64,000 nt of DNA, taken from Latrodectus hesperus (taxonomy: Eukaryota; Arthropoda; Arachnida; Araneae; Theridiidae). The translations under genes and the position numbers were made by a program. The notes under the pieces were generated by a model. It had not been told where the DNA came from, did no database searches, and worked only from the letters and a program-made list of their open reading frames with translations. Of the stretch, positions 1 to 12,715 are shown piece by piece. The stretch spans positions 82,531,278-82,595,277 of the forward strand of contig CM075855.1 in NCBI GenBank assembly GCA_037975125.1, read 5' to 3'. Position 1 is the stretch's first letter, and every line of letters begins with the position of its first letter.

Positions 1-460
1 CGATCATTGAACAAAATTAATTTCTGATAAGTTTTTTTAATAATAAGTGAATTAGATTGAGAGGCAGCATGTTTTGAAGTTTATTTATAATAAGACCAAA
101 CACTTCAGATTTAAAAAGAATGGCAGTATCATTTGTGAAGAAGGAAGTAAGGTTGTTAAGGTCAGAATGGTCAGTAGGAAAATGTATTATAAAAAGCGAA
201 ATAAAATCGAGACAAGGGCGCATCCTAGCGGTATAAAGCTACTGTTCTAGACGAGGAGAGATGGTTTTGGAGTCTGGTTTTTAAGTATTTATTATTTAAA
301 TTAAAAGAATCCCACAGACATAATGATATTTTTAATTCCTCTTTACGAATTACATTTTTGAAAAATATTTTTCTTAAGAATGCACTTTCTTGAAGTTTTG
401 CTAGCATTTATATTTTTAATCATCTTATTCTATAGATATTTTTTATTTTGAATTGAATTA

Positions 461-506
461 AACGTGGATCCAAGTTTATCATGGTTGATAAACTTGAATC
501 CACGTT
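461..506. repeat. Near-perfect inverted repeat, 20-bp arms
   Basis: Arms 461-480 and 487-506 pair at 19 of 20 positions around a 6-base loop. It lies in AT-rich DNA with no gene nearby. Confidence 0.85.
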
Positions 507-1509
507 AATATTGGAGAAACATGAACCTTTTGAATTGTGGATAACAAATTGTAATATTAAGTATTAATTAATTAGTATGATGCAAAAAAAAGTAGTTTCG
601 ACTCCAAAATATAAATTTTTTGAAATCGAATTTAAAGGGAAATATTTTTTACAAATAGTAGTATGATTTATATTAGGGGATAAAAGTGGTCTTTTAAATA
701 CAAGATGTGGTAAGCTAACTTCCTTATTCTGAATTGCAATAAGACAACAAGGGGTAAAGATATTGACATTAAAGCGTGGTCTTGTTTCAGAGAAGACAAC
801 ATAAAATTCCGTGACATGGTAGTCATCATCATGCGTTAGGGTAATGAACATCTTGCATTTGTTGTAAATTCCTATTTTCCGGATGCTTCGTTTCAATGGA
901 AAACAATTCGGACTGGCCAGTGCGTTTTATTGATTAGGTCTTATGTAATTTCTTTCTGTGGGGGATTTAAAGTTACATGCCTATACTAATCGTCCTCAAA
1001 TTTCGGAAGATTTGAAAGAAACATTCAAAAAGAAACGGCAAGCATACTGAAGAAAGTGATGAGAACAGCAGAATTTAGTTCAACCAGTGTATCGCCAATG
1101 GCGGCCGTAACTTGCCCAATATGATATTTACAACTGCAAACTAAAACTTTAAGTATGTAATTTTTATATGCAAAAATAAATAAAAATACACCTAATATAA
1201 TATATAATAAAAGTATTAATACTTTTATTGCAGTACAAAATAAGGAAGCTATCTTGCTGCACCCCGTATTAATAAACGCCATTTCAATCATCATTCATCC
1301 CGACTTTTTTAAAACAACTCGTGTGAAATTTCTCTCGCCTAATAAAATTCCCAACTTTGTAAGCATATGAGTGTATCAATAGTGTACGAATGTCACGTAC
1401 CTATTTAATATAATTCTAAATTTATGAACGTTCCCTTTTCTTTACCCCTATATTGAAGTCATAAGATGCAGTTGCTAATGAATACATTTAACAGCCCCGT
1501 AGCATCCCC

Positions 1510-1566
1510 TATATAAAGCCTTTTTAGTAACGAACAGTACAGAGATATCTGCTAACCAAGGTAAGG
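1510..1566 (+). promoter_or_regulatory. Candidate TATA promoter with very short first exon
   Basis: TATATAAAG at 1510-1518, a CAGT-type initiator about 25 bases on (1535-1538), and a near-consensus splice donor AAG|GTAAGG at 1558-1566. No coding exon is recognised within reach, so this may be chance in AT-rich DNA. Confidence 0.2.
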
Positions 1567-1754
1567 GTCACATCTATGTTAAAAATGGACAATTTACATA
1601 CATCTGCGTATTGTGCATATGTGCTACACACATATAAATACATACATGTAAATATAAATCAAATTTTTTTATTTTCAAAAACAATTTAAAATGTTTTTTA
1701 ATTTTTGTAACAAAAATTTAAAGCATCAATGGAAATTTAAGGAGGCGGTCATAG

Positions 1755-1833
1755 TTAAATCTGGTGGAAGGAATGAGGATGATAAGTCCGTATTATTGTA
1801 TTATCCTCACATTCCTTCAACCAATTTTAAATT
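1755..1833. repeat. Imperfect hairpin
   Basis: Roughly 1762-1785 pairs with 1801-1823 with a few mismatches and bulges, and weaker pairing extends outward. The core pairing words are GGAAGGAATG and CATTCCTTC. Confidence 0.55.
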
Positions 1834-2395
1834 TTACACAGATTGAAAAATAAATACCTAAATTTTTCAATCTGTTTAAAATGTTCAGTTATTAAAATAA
1901 TTATATTATAATTGCAAGGAATTATAATTTTCGTCTATTAAATAAGAAAAAGTTTAAATTAAACTACATATATCACTTCGAACAAAACTATAAAATCAGA
2001 AATGCTACTCTTAGAATCAATAATTTATAGTTTAGTTTTTAATATAGCACTTTACTAAAAATAATATTTAAAAAAATTAAATTTTATTGATTTTATATGT
2101 TACGTTTATTTAAGAATTTAATAAAATAATATTTTAATTAAAAGACATTTACTTAAAATTTGTTCAGTCAAAATATATTAACTATGATAAAAAAAATATG
2201 CACTCTTGAAATCAAAACATATTTATTAAAATTTTTTATATACTTTTGTTTTATAGATAGATATGCGATTTTTTTCAAACGACAGTAACAATATTCAATA
2301 GCCTTTCAAAAATATCTCATGGCAGTATTTAAGTTATGGGCTAAACATAACTTTTAAACTATTGTTTTAAATGTGTTCGAGTATATTATTTTATT

Positions 2396-2469
2396 AACAA
2401 AACATAACACGAGTTTAATTTCATAGAATCTAAAGATTTTATGAAATTAAACTCGTGTTATGTTTTGTT
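2396..2469. repeat. Perfect long hairpin, 30-bp arms
   Basis: Arms 2396-2425 and 2440-2469 are exactly complementary. Six of the seven bases flanking the loop centre can also pair with one mismatch. A third partial copy of the arm (AAACTCGTGTTA) follows at about 2472-2483. Confidence 0.9.
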
Positions 2470-3698
2470 TTAAACTCGTGTTAAGAAACAAACTGAATTT
2501 TAAAGCAGTATGGGAACCAGTAAATTCAGATAAATACAGAATATGCAATATTAAAACCGAGGAGATCCTTTATAAAAGTATAGAAACAATTTTCACAATG
2601 AGGCTAATGATTATACAAGTGAAGTGTTTTATTAATTTTATAATATTCAGATAACTCTCAATCCTGATTTTCAATATTACTTCATGTTAAATATTGTAAA
2701 CCTAATTCCAATATTTTTTTAAATTTCATTTCATCGAAATAAGCAATTCTGATGGCAGTATTAAATATTAATATTAGAGAGAAATAAGGAAGCTCAAATT
2801 AATAATCAAAACTGAATTTATTATAGAAGAAAAAGTTAACACATAAAAATTTCTAGTTAATGAATATAAGGACATTTAGATATCTTTTCTAAAATATTCT
2901 TAAAATAAATAATGATGTTCCGAAAATTCTGTAAAATTGCCGTTTGATCCATTTAAGAACTTCAGAATCATTTATTCATTTAAAATTGCTAATATACACT
3001 GCTCCTCCTACTGCTTTTCCTGTGTGGATAATCATGACTTAGAATATTTCTATACTCAAATATTATGAAAGCGAAATTCTAAGAAACATTTATATCAAAA
3101 AATACAATATATAGTAAATTTTTATAAATCTATTTAAATAAGTATCATGATAATTGGCACTTATATTTATGTTATTCATCCATGTTGTGTGTGTTGTCCA
3201 ATTGTTGATACTTGAACAAAGTATTTAAGGCAGTTTAAATTATAATAATAGACATGTGTTTCAAAATAGTCTGCATTTTCTATCATTTAACTCTAAAAAT
3301 ATTGTATCAAATTTAATAATGAACTAATTTTTAGCGATATAAACTGCTTTTTTATCTCATTAGATCCCTAAAATTTAATGAATTTTTTCAATGATGATTC
3401 ACCTTTCTATAATGGAAATAAAATTTCACTACGCTAACTGAACCGGATAAAACATAGATATCTTTATTTGCTGCATTAGCGGCCTATGAATTAAATAAAG
3501 TGTGTATGTAGTTGCATTTTTTACATTTTTACTCTTGCCTTTGCATCAAGAAAGAATTTTTATGATATTAATTTAGGATTTAAAAACACTCATTAGACTA
3601 AAGATGTAAAGATGTTAAACATCTGATTCGAAGCAGCAAAATAGTAACAGTCTGATATTTCAAAAAAAAATTAATTTTTTTTTAATATTTTAATCTAC

Positions 3699-3702
<4 letters not shown>

Positions 3703-3756
<54 letters not shown>
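3703..3756. repeat. (TA)n microsatellite
   Basis: About 27 uninterrupted TA units. Assembled length in such a tract is unreliable. Confidence 0.95.
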
Positions 3757-3761
<5 letters not shown>

Positions 3762-6700
3762 TTTTTTGATACCATTTTTACCAATTCTTCAAGGCTGCAT
3801 TCTTTTCAGTTTCAAGCTTCAGTAGCTGAAAAATACAAAAATATTGAAATATTTCTATGGTGTTCATCATTTGAGACGTGAAAAAACAATAGATCTTGTA
3901 GAAGCGAAGTAATTAATATCAAATTTTAAAAAACATACATTTGGTTAAATGTAAAGAGTCTTTATCATCTCTAAAAAATTTGTATATAAGACATTTTAAA
4001 TTTTTTGTTAGTTGTGTTTTCTTGTTATTATGCATTGTGTCTTTTATACGTTTCATGAATTTTGTATGCTTGTATGCCTTGTATGATGCTTTGCAGTGTA
4101 TGATGTTCTTTCAAATAAAAAAAGTCTGTTCTTTCTTTCTATGTAGGATCATGTGCTTACATACATGCATGAATAAGACTTGCATGTTGCGTGGTTACAT
4201 TCAAATTTTATTGATTATGCGTTTTTAAATACATATTTATGAGTTGCGACTGGAATAAATTGTGCTATCAATTCTCACGACATAAAACCGCATTCATATG
4301 GTTATTCACTCCCATATTCAGGTCAACTCCGCCCATTGTTTGTTTCCACCTGTTTCATCTCATTTCTGCATCTGCCAGTTAAGTCTTCAGCTGCTGCTTC
4401 TCCCCATTTGTGATAGATGGATGTGAATTTGTAGAAAATTAAACAATAATCACTCAAATTCATGATTATAAATAAAATCACTATATTAAAAATAAAGTTT
4501 GCATAAATAATAACATTTTGCTCTACAACATTAAAAAATATTTTACTTTTCATATTCAAATTTACAATTTTATATCGCTTTTTTATATATATTGACTTTA
4601 TTTTCATAAAAGCTCTTTTGCTAATATTGTTTGAATACAACACTAGAATAATAGTTCCACTCCTAAAGATATATAAAAAAAATAATAAATATTCATTTAC
4701 ATTAGTTTTAAACAATAAATTTTAAACTCCCTTTTTACCTATTTATCGAAGTTGTCGCTTTATAGTTTAATATCCCAAATATAATGAGGAGATCTTTATT
4801 CATTTATATTGTGTGATCTTTTTTAAATGACTTATTCGGAACTTTCTGTTGCTCAATAGAACGACACTAAACTTAATATGATTCTATAGGAATAAAGTCT
4901 TTCTCTCTATACAAGAAAAAAATATTTGTTAAAAGAATTTCCGATAGGGGTATTTTTCTTGTGATCCATCGAATGGAGTTATAGCATTTATATTCACTTC
5001 TTCTGATATAGTTTTACGTTCGTTGCTTTGATTACCTGTAGTAGATAACCTATCGGCTGCAGACTGCTTTAAGTAATTTTACCATCGACCACATAAATTG
5101 TCTTCAGCGAGAATTTTTCATGGATAGCGGCCCTTATTCACGTGTTGGAAAAAAAGCTTTCAGCAATCAGATTTTTTATTTTTTAAATGAATTTGATAAT
5201 TTCTTAATTATTCCATTATTATGGACATTAACGAAAGATTTAGTCTTTAAAACTATTCTGAATACATATAAGTAATGTGTCATTTGAAGACATTACTTAA
5301 TTAAGACTCAAAGTTTTTCTATGAAAGAAATAGATAATTAGGAAAAAAAAAACTTTCATTGTTTACATAGCAATAATATCAAAAACAGATATTTTCAAAT
5401 TCATTCATCTATTTATCTGAACAGAAAAATTACTATGAAACGAAAAATTTTACACCAAAGAAGGAGTTTTAAGAAACCATCAAAATTAAGACGCACAATT
5501 TCACTAAAAATATAATCAATTGAGGAACGAATCTACTTCCCTGCTGTGTATAAATTATAACAAGTAAAAATAATATTTCACAACTAAATTAACTTTTTAA
5601 AATGTTTCATTGGAAAGTTTATTTGGAAACGACAAATATACCTGCAATAAAAATAGCGCTTTCAATAGTTTAATATAAAGATAGTTAAAAAAAAACATTT
5701 GAAATTTTGGAATTTAATATGGAGTTATTTTTCAATATTAAAATAATTAAATAAGTAAAAATAAATGCATACTTTAATAACCTAACTATGAAAAAAATAA
5801 CAATAAAATCATGTATCTTGAAAATCTATTGACACCATAATTTTATTAACTTTTCTCAGAAACGTTAAATCACATTGCACTACAAAAAAGGTGAACGTCT
5901 ATGCATCAGATAACTCTTGTTTCAGAAAGCAATATATCACTTCCAGACTAATACTGGACTGAGGAATTGGCTTAGCATACATTTTACACAACATAGAAAG
6001 TGGTAATCACAGCCAAGGATCACATTCCGCCAACTAAACGTACTTTCTAAGGCCAAGCTCATTACCAATCCATTCTACGTGGCTAGGTTTATGATTTCAT
6101 AAAAGAGAATAATTGTAGGTGTAAACTTGGAATAAACAATAAGTAATGCGCATGAAAATCTATCCTATTCAACAAATGACACCGGAAATACGATTGGGAC
6201 AATGTTGATGTACACATTACTTCAATCAGATAGTTCGATGTCCCTGAACATTTATGGCCACAAAAGATCAAAAATATTTTCAGGTGGCTGATTGAATATC
6301 ATTAGATTCTGCTCTGGTGAGATAGCGTAAATGCTATAATTTCTTCTTTAATTTGTGTTGCTGAAACCTATTTTCAACCAACCGATTTCTCAGAGATTAT
6401 GACATAACTGTTTGCAAAATTGTACAAAAGAGTGTTTTGAAAATATTTAATAGATTTAATCACAATTAGATACATTTGATCCATGTTAGAAAAATGATAA
6501 ACGACATTTGAAATATGGTAAAATTTCGCTTGTTGTAAAGAACAGTGGAATCGAATGTGAAAGAAACTGAGAATTTCATAAATTTCAAACGTTGTAATGT
6601 ATCTAAAGGAATATTTTTATTCGGAGGAAGGAATAATTAAGCTTATGAAAATTTGCTTGCACTCTTAAAGAGAAAAAAGACTAAGAAATATATAATATAA

Positions 6701-9700
6701 AATTCCACACGCTTTAATCCATACGTTATGATGTAATATGTATATTACTTATAACATTCTTTTCACATGTAAATGCCAACGTTATAAAACTTCTCAAACA
6801 ATCGTAAATGTAGTAAAAATTATGTGCTATATTCAATGCCTAATTTTCTTGAGTTTAAAATTTGATATTCGTGGTAAATACTTTTGATAAGCTATACCTT
6901 AAAATTAAACCTTTTATCATTTTAAAATAAAAATCATTAACAGACAAAATGTGAAAATTCGATATTCTGTCTTCGATATTCAGAAACCATAAAATTGATA
7001 GTATACTTCTCTTAGATGTATCAAATTCAGTAATTTTATACAAGAAAGATTTAAAACATTTTTGGGGTATTTTATAAAAAAAGTATTTAAAATTGGCTAT
7101 AAGACTAGAAAGTTGCATGCTAGGAAGTTTGTTATTCATGAGTATTAGGTAATATATGCTTTTGCTCTTCAAAATGATCTACTTTATTGGAATGTATACA
7201 TGAATCAAAATCTCATACGATAATCCATTTAAGTAAAAATTAAATATGAATTTTGATGAAGATTATGCACTATTTAATTTGTTTATGTTAACCTTTTTAT
7301 GATAAAAGGAAAATAAATTTAAAAAAACTAAAAGCTTGAAATTCACTGTATTAACAGATATAAATAATATAATCATGCGTCAGTAGATTTTATTAAAATT
7401 AGTTTATCAACTCAAATCTCCATTAAATAAAACTTATTATTGTGCCATAGAAATTTTAAAAAGAAAATAGTTGACTGATTTTGAAAGAAATGCTTTAAAT
7501 GTCTAATGTATGACGCGATGTCTCAAAAATTACTATTACATTATTTCTAAAATAGCACAACTTAAGCGCTGTGCCTTTCAGTTATAATTACTCTTAAGGA
7601 AATAAGTATAATAAAAGCGAAATTTAATTGTAGCATTGAAGCGTAGTGTTTAAATGTAGTTTATTTGCGCATTCGGAAATTGATATTTTTTTAGTTTCTA
7701 ACACTTAAATTATACATAGCGAATATGCACACTTTCATACAGCTTGGGATCTATTTGAGTTGAAAACATAAAATCAAGAAAAATGCAGAAATAAATGAGA
7801 GCATAAATTAATGCAGATAAGTAATGTAAGAACGAAAAGTAGAAAATTTACTAGACCAAATAAAATGAAATTACCAATCATTTTGTAGTTTTGCTCTTGA
7901 AAATAGTGTTTCAAATTTATATAATTTCCTCATATTTTATCAAAAATAATTTGTATGGTAGTATGTGCAATTTGTTCTATAAACTCACTGTGAATGTAAA
8001 AGGGGAGCATATAATGTTTTGCTTTTGTTACTGTTTTACTTCTTTTCACAATTTTATACATACAGTTAATTTGAAAAAAAAGTATTATGAAAATAGAATA
8101 TTAATTGCCTGCCCCAATTAAAATAATTTTCGATTATGGAACACATATATTGTACTGTCAATGGTAATAATGTCTCTTCGCTGCGAAGTATATTTCAAAG
8201 CATATAAATGTAGATAAAAAAATTAGAAATTAGAAACTTTAAATTAAAGAATATTAGTTCTTCACAAATTCTTATTTAAATTTGTTAAATGAATAAGCAT
8301 TAAGTATTTCTTAAGCATATTTTGTTTGCAGTATTATATTTTAAAATATACATACCTCAGGTATTAAAAATATTGAAAAGTAATACTTATTTTCCACCTG
8401 TAAAAAGAACAAGCAAAATATCCTGCAAACTAAATTTTAAATTAAATTAATTTAAGCAAAACCCGACAATTCTGCAGATTTTTTAAATATTATATTTTAT
8501 TTAACACTTTTAGCAAAATAAAGTGAAAAGAAAACTATTTTTCTTTTTAATTTTAAGAGGAAAAATAAATTGAAAAATAAACTTCCAGATCAGTTTTTAT
8601 ATTTTTGAAAAATATACATTAATTTTTTAAAATGTTTCTCCTAGGTAGTTTTTTTTAAAGAAATTGTTTTCTTCATGGATCTCCAATGAGCTTTTTTTTA
8701 ACAGACAACATAATTGCATATAAATCGCCTAAATATCATTGCTTGGCTAAAAATTAACAAAAAATATTAGATAGAGCAATTCATTAGGTTACGAATAAAT
8801 AATTTTTTAGACATTTTTGCCCTATTTCATAAATTAATTGACGAAAACTTGTATACGCTAGAAAGCAGATCTTAATACTAATTCTATTTTATACCGTTGA
8901 GTATCCTTGATTTGTATGTACATAAAATATTTTTCCCTGTAAACTAAAACTTTTTTAAAGGTTGATAAAAATTCAAGATTTACGAAGATTTTTTTATATA
9001 AAGGAATTAAGATGACTTTTTTTTAAATTAAAGATTTTATATTTTTTTAAAGATTTTTTCTCACGATACCCTTGTATACAAATTACAAGGAAATTTAAAA
9101 ATTTACGTAATATAATAATTTTATGAGAAATTATTGGGACATTTATGTGATTTAAACAAGTTTTAAACATTAATAAATGCTGTTTTTTCATCAAAAATCA
9201 TTTATATATCGATTATTTACGTAAATTGTAAAAAATTTCATGGAATCTCATAAATAATCAAACTATTTTATTCCAAATATTTGCTAAAAGTGTTTGCTTC
9301 TAATATATTTTAAATATGTAAATCTTTCAAGCGATAAACTTAAAAAAAACCTTTCTGTAATTAATAAAAAAATAATATTTCATGTAAATATATTTGCGTA
9401 AAATTATTCTAAAGTAAGCCTTCTGAGTTTAAAGCAAGCTCATTCATCTGTTTCTTTTGACATTCATTCAATTAAATATAAATTAATACTTAGCATGCAA
9501 ACTTTTTTTTATTTATCAGAAATTAGATAAAAATTATGTTGGAAATTTTAAATTAGAAAATCACAAAGAAAACAAAATAATCAAGAAAAATGATGCAGAA
9601 TATTTGTGCATTTCTTAAACATTTATAAAAAAAAGCTTTAAGGACAAACAAAACATTTTTCTATCATTTAAGTAAAGTAATTTCGAGATAATTAAGTACA

Positions 9701-9832
9701 AATAAGCACAACTTTGATATTTAAAAAAATTAATTTGTAGTTCCTTTTCAACATTATTTTAATTTCTTTTCATTCTACAGAATATTCTGCAGAATGTGTG
9801 GTGATGAAGTCAATGAATATTCTATTGAATAT

Positions 9833-9890
9833 ATTGTGATGAAAAAAATGGAAAGTTATAATTTATACTTTCCGCATTTTTCATCGCAAT
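9833..9890. repeat. Imperfect hairpin, about 27-bp arms
   Basis: 9833-9860 pairs with 9864-9890 with about five mismatches or bulges. The right arm passes into a dispersed repeat that starts at about 9875. Confidence 0.65.
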
Positions 9891-10022
9891 ACATACCCTA
9901 AATTGTATTCATATTTACTGGATAAGAGCAACTTAAACTCCTTTTTTTAAATTGAAATAAAATGTTTCAGAAAATAGTATTCAAAATAATATTTCTTAAT
10001 ATATTCATAGGAAATGAGAAAT
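9875..10022 (+). repeat. Degenerate dispersed repeat, copy 1
   Basis: Shares ordered words with 11378-11510: a stretch like ACATACCCTAAA, then ATTCATATTTA, then AATAAAATGTTTCAG, then AGTATTC and ATATTCATAGGAAATGA. Divergence is high. The likely source is an old transposon or segmental duplication; no coding content is seen. Confidence 0.6.
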
Positions 10023-11377
10023 TTATATTTACTTGACAAATGTATAAAATATTGCACGAAAAATATCCAAAGTAATTTTATTGAATGAAAAATTAGCTTT
10101 TGATGTCTGAATAAGCTATATTATTTTTATTTTAATTAACTTCCTGCGATTTCATTAAAGTTTATTCTTGTAATTTAGTTTTCTCTTCCAGATTCAATAC
10201 AAGACGTAAATACGCAAGTAACATATAAATTAAATTGTCAAATATTTTATAAAAATCTTCAATTGTCCTTTATTGATGATTAAATCTTGCTTTAGAAATC
10301 TTTCATCTATCGTAAAGATTATGGCATTAAAATTAATTCTCAATGCTATTAATTCATTTTAATTCATAAGGAACAATTTAATTAGTTACATCCATCAAGC
10401 ATTTAAGATTAACAATTTCATTCTGCCGTAATTAATTATTTGAAATAAATCGGAAAATGCATGCGAAATTTTGCTCGACTCCGATAAAAGGTATGATTGT
10501 GACAAATAATCACATTTCCTTTTTTACATAAAACTGTTCCTTAATTGTTTAATTTATTCATGAAGAACTTTAACATAATTTTCAGTAAAAGAAAATATTT
10601 ATTCATGATCATAATAAGCAAGTGCTTAAAATTTCGTGTGAAAACATTTAATACTTCCAAAACGTTGTATTGTACTCATTTTCTTTTACTTTCTATTACT
10701 ATCTTCTGGAGAAGTCAACAAAGTTTTAGTAAAATAATTAACCTTTTACAATTCCAGGATTTTTATATTAGTTTTTACTTTGGTTCCGAGAATTTGATTA
10801 CTGATTATCATTTCACAAAAAACCAAACAGTTTTTAAATGCAGTTCACTATTCTTATTTAATGGTTAACATGTAACGCAAATTTTGCGTGCCAACAAATA
10901 TCATTAGCAAAACATGTATTGATTAAAAAGGGTAAACGCAATATAGAGAGACCTAGGTGAATTATTCCATTTTGGCAAAATTGTACAATTTATTTTTCCT
11001 TCATTACTTATGTTTTTACGTGATTATTAACAGCTTCTTAATTGATTCTTTCAGTCTTTCTAGGTGACATCTTTCAAATTTCAGAGGAATTCGTCAAATG
11101 ACAATAATGCAATAATAATTTGCATATAAATATCGAACATAATGAGGATTGTTAAATATATTTTTATAACTCGACTACAATACACTTCTAAAACTTTCCA
11201 CCAAGAGTGCCTTTGAATTTCAGTTTAAAAGTATAAATACTTAATATATATGTACGATATCATCTCAATTAAATATAAATTTGCTGCAAAGAATTTATTT
11301 TTTCTAAGCTTTATTTAACTAACTAATTGCAATCTAAAATAGTTAAATTTTTATCTAATAAAGTACTTAAGATAGTT

Positions 11378-11510
11378 AAATTTTTCACAACACATATCCT
11401 AAAATATATTCATATTTATGAATAAAAAACAACAACTTATATTCACTTTCAAAATGAATAAAGTGTTTCAGCAAAGTATTCGGAATATATTCATAGGAAA
11501 TGAAAAAGAA
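11378..11510 (+). repeat. Degenerate dispersed repeat, copy 2
   Basis: Second copy of the repeat at 9875-10022, in the same orientation and about 1.5 kb away. The best conserved word is ATATTCATAGGAAATGA. Confidence 0.6.
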
Positions 11511-12360
11511 GAAAGCGAACACTTTTTAACCTTTACGATGGAATGTTTAATAAAAACATTGGCTACACACACTTACATTTTTATATTTTTCTTATTTTCT
11601 CATTCTTCAACATTATTTTTATCGAATTTTTTTCAATGTTTGTCCCAAAATTTTTTTTTCTAATTGTATCGTATAACATTTCTTTAAGATACTAACCTGA
11701 AGTAGTTGCTATAACGGAGGAAAATAGCATGTCTCAAAAAGATTGGAGTAAAAAAGAATGCGCAAGATTTGGGATGAATAGAGTCAGATTCGATAAACAA
11801 AATGTTTGTAAAGCCCTGAAGTATTTTCATATTGAAATGCATTACAAACATTGGCATCACGAATCTAGAAATTCTAGAAAACACGTTATTGTCTCAGCTT
11901 TATTGCTGACGCAGTTAACAAGCGTTGATGCAGATTCCATGGACAACATTTTTATGTATTTATGCGATTACTGGCCTAGATTTCCAATACAATTTTTGTG
12001 GGAAGAAGTGTTTATTCAGTTGAATTTAATTCGCAAAATCAAGATATATTTTAAAAGCATGCCTCTTTAAAAATTTTAAAATTCAGAAATCATTTACAAA
12101 AATTTATTAACAACTTGTATCTTGATTACAAGAATTCAGTTTTTTGTAATGGAATTTAAAAACATTAAAAAAGAAAGAAATATCTAGCGAAATTAATTAA
12201 TTTTAAGGAAATAATAATCATTAAATATTAAATAGAATATTCATTAAATATAGAACTTAAGGAATGCTAGTAAACTTTAGATTTCAATACAGCACATTTA
12301 AGTATTTTTCTCTAAATTACACAAAAATATTTTGAATTACAAATACAAAATTATATGAAC

Positions 12361-12715
12361 CAAAAAACGTGAAATATGTTTATGAATTGCAACATACTCA
12401 TAAAACTCATATATGGTAATAAAATCAGTAACACATTTGAAATTATTTGTTTCAAAATAACGAATGTTTGCAAAGGTAAATTTCTAAAATTTCCTTTATA
12501 CATATTAAATTATCTAGGTGTATAAATTTCCTTTTTTGTATTGCAACAAGTATTATGTTTATGTATTAAAACACATATTTATGAAACTTATTTCAACTAA
12601 TAAAATCAGTAACACATTTAATACTATTAGTTTCAAAATAACGAATGTTTGCAAACGCAAATTTCTGAAATTTCCTATATATAGATGGAAATATCTTGGT
12701 ATATAAATTTATTAT
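12361..12715 (+). repeat. Two-copy degenerate tandem duplication, period about 181 bases
   Basis: AAAATCAGTAACACATTT begins at 12421 and again at 12602. It is followed in both by TTTCAAAATAACGAATGTTTGC and AAATTTC.AAATTTCCT at matching spacing. No coding content is seen. Confidence 0.75.

Noticed and set aside
564..896. 110-codon frame on the minus strand
   Set aside because: Composition is less biased than its neighbours, but there is no recognisable domain, splice context or homologue. I could not support a gene.
1025..1294. Hydrophobic 89-codon frame on the minus strand
   Set aside because: Ile/Leu/Phe-rich, as expected from AT-rich DNA. No family motif and no supporting promoter on that strand.
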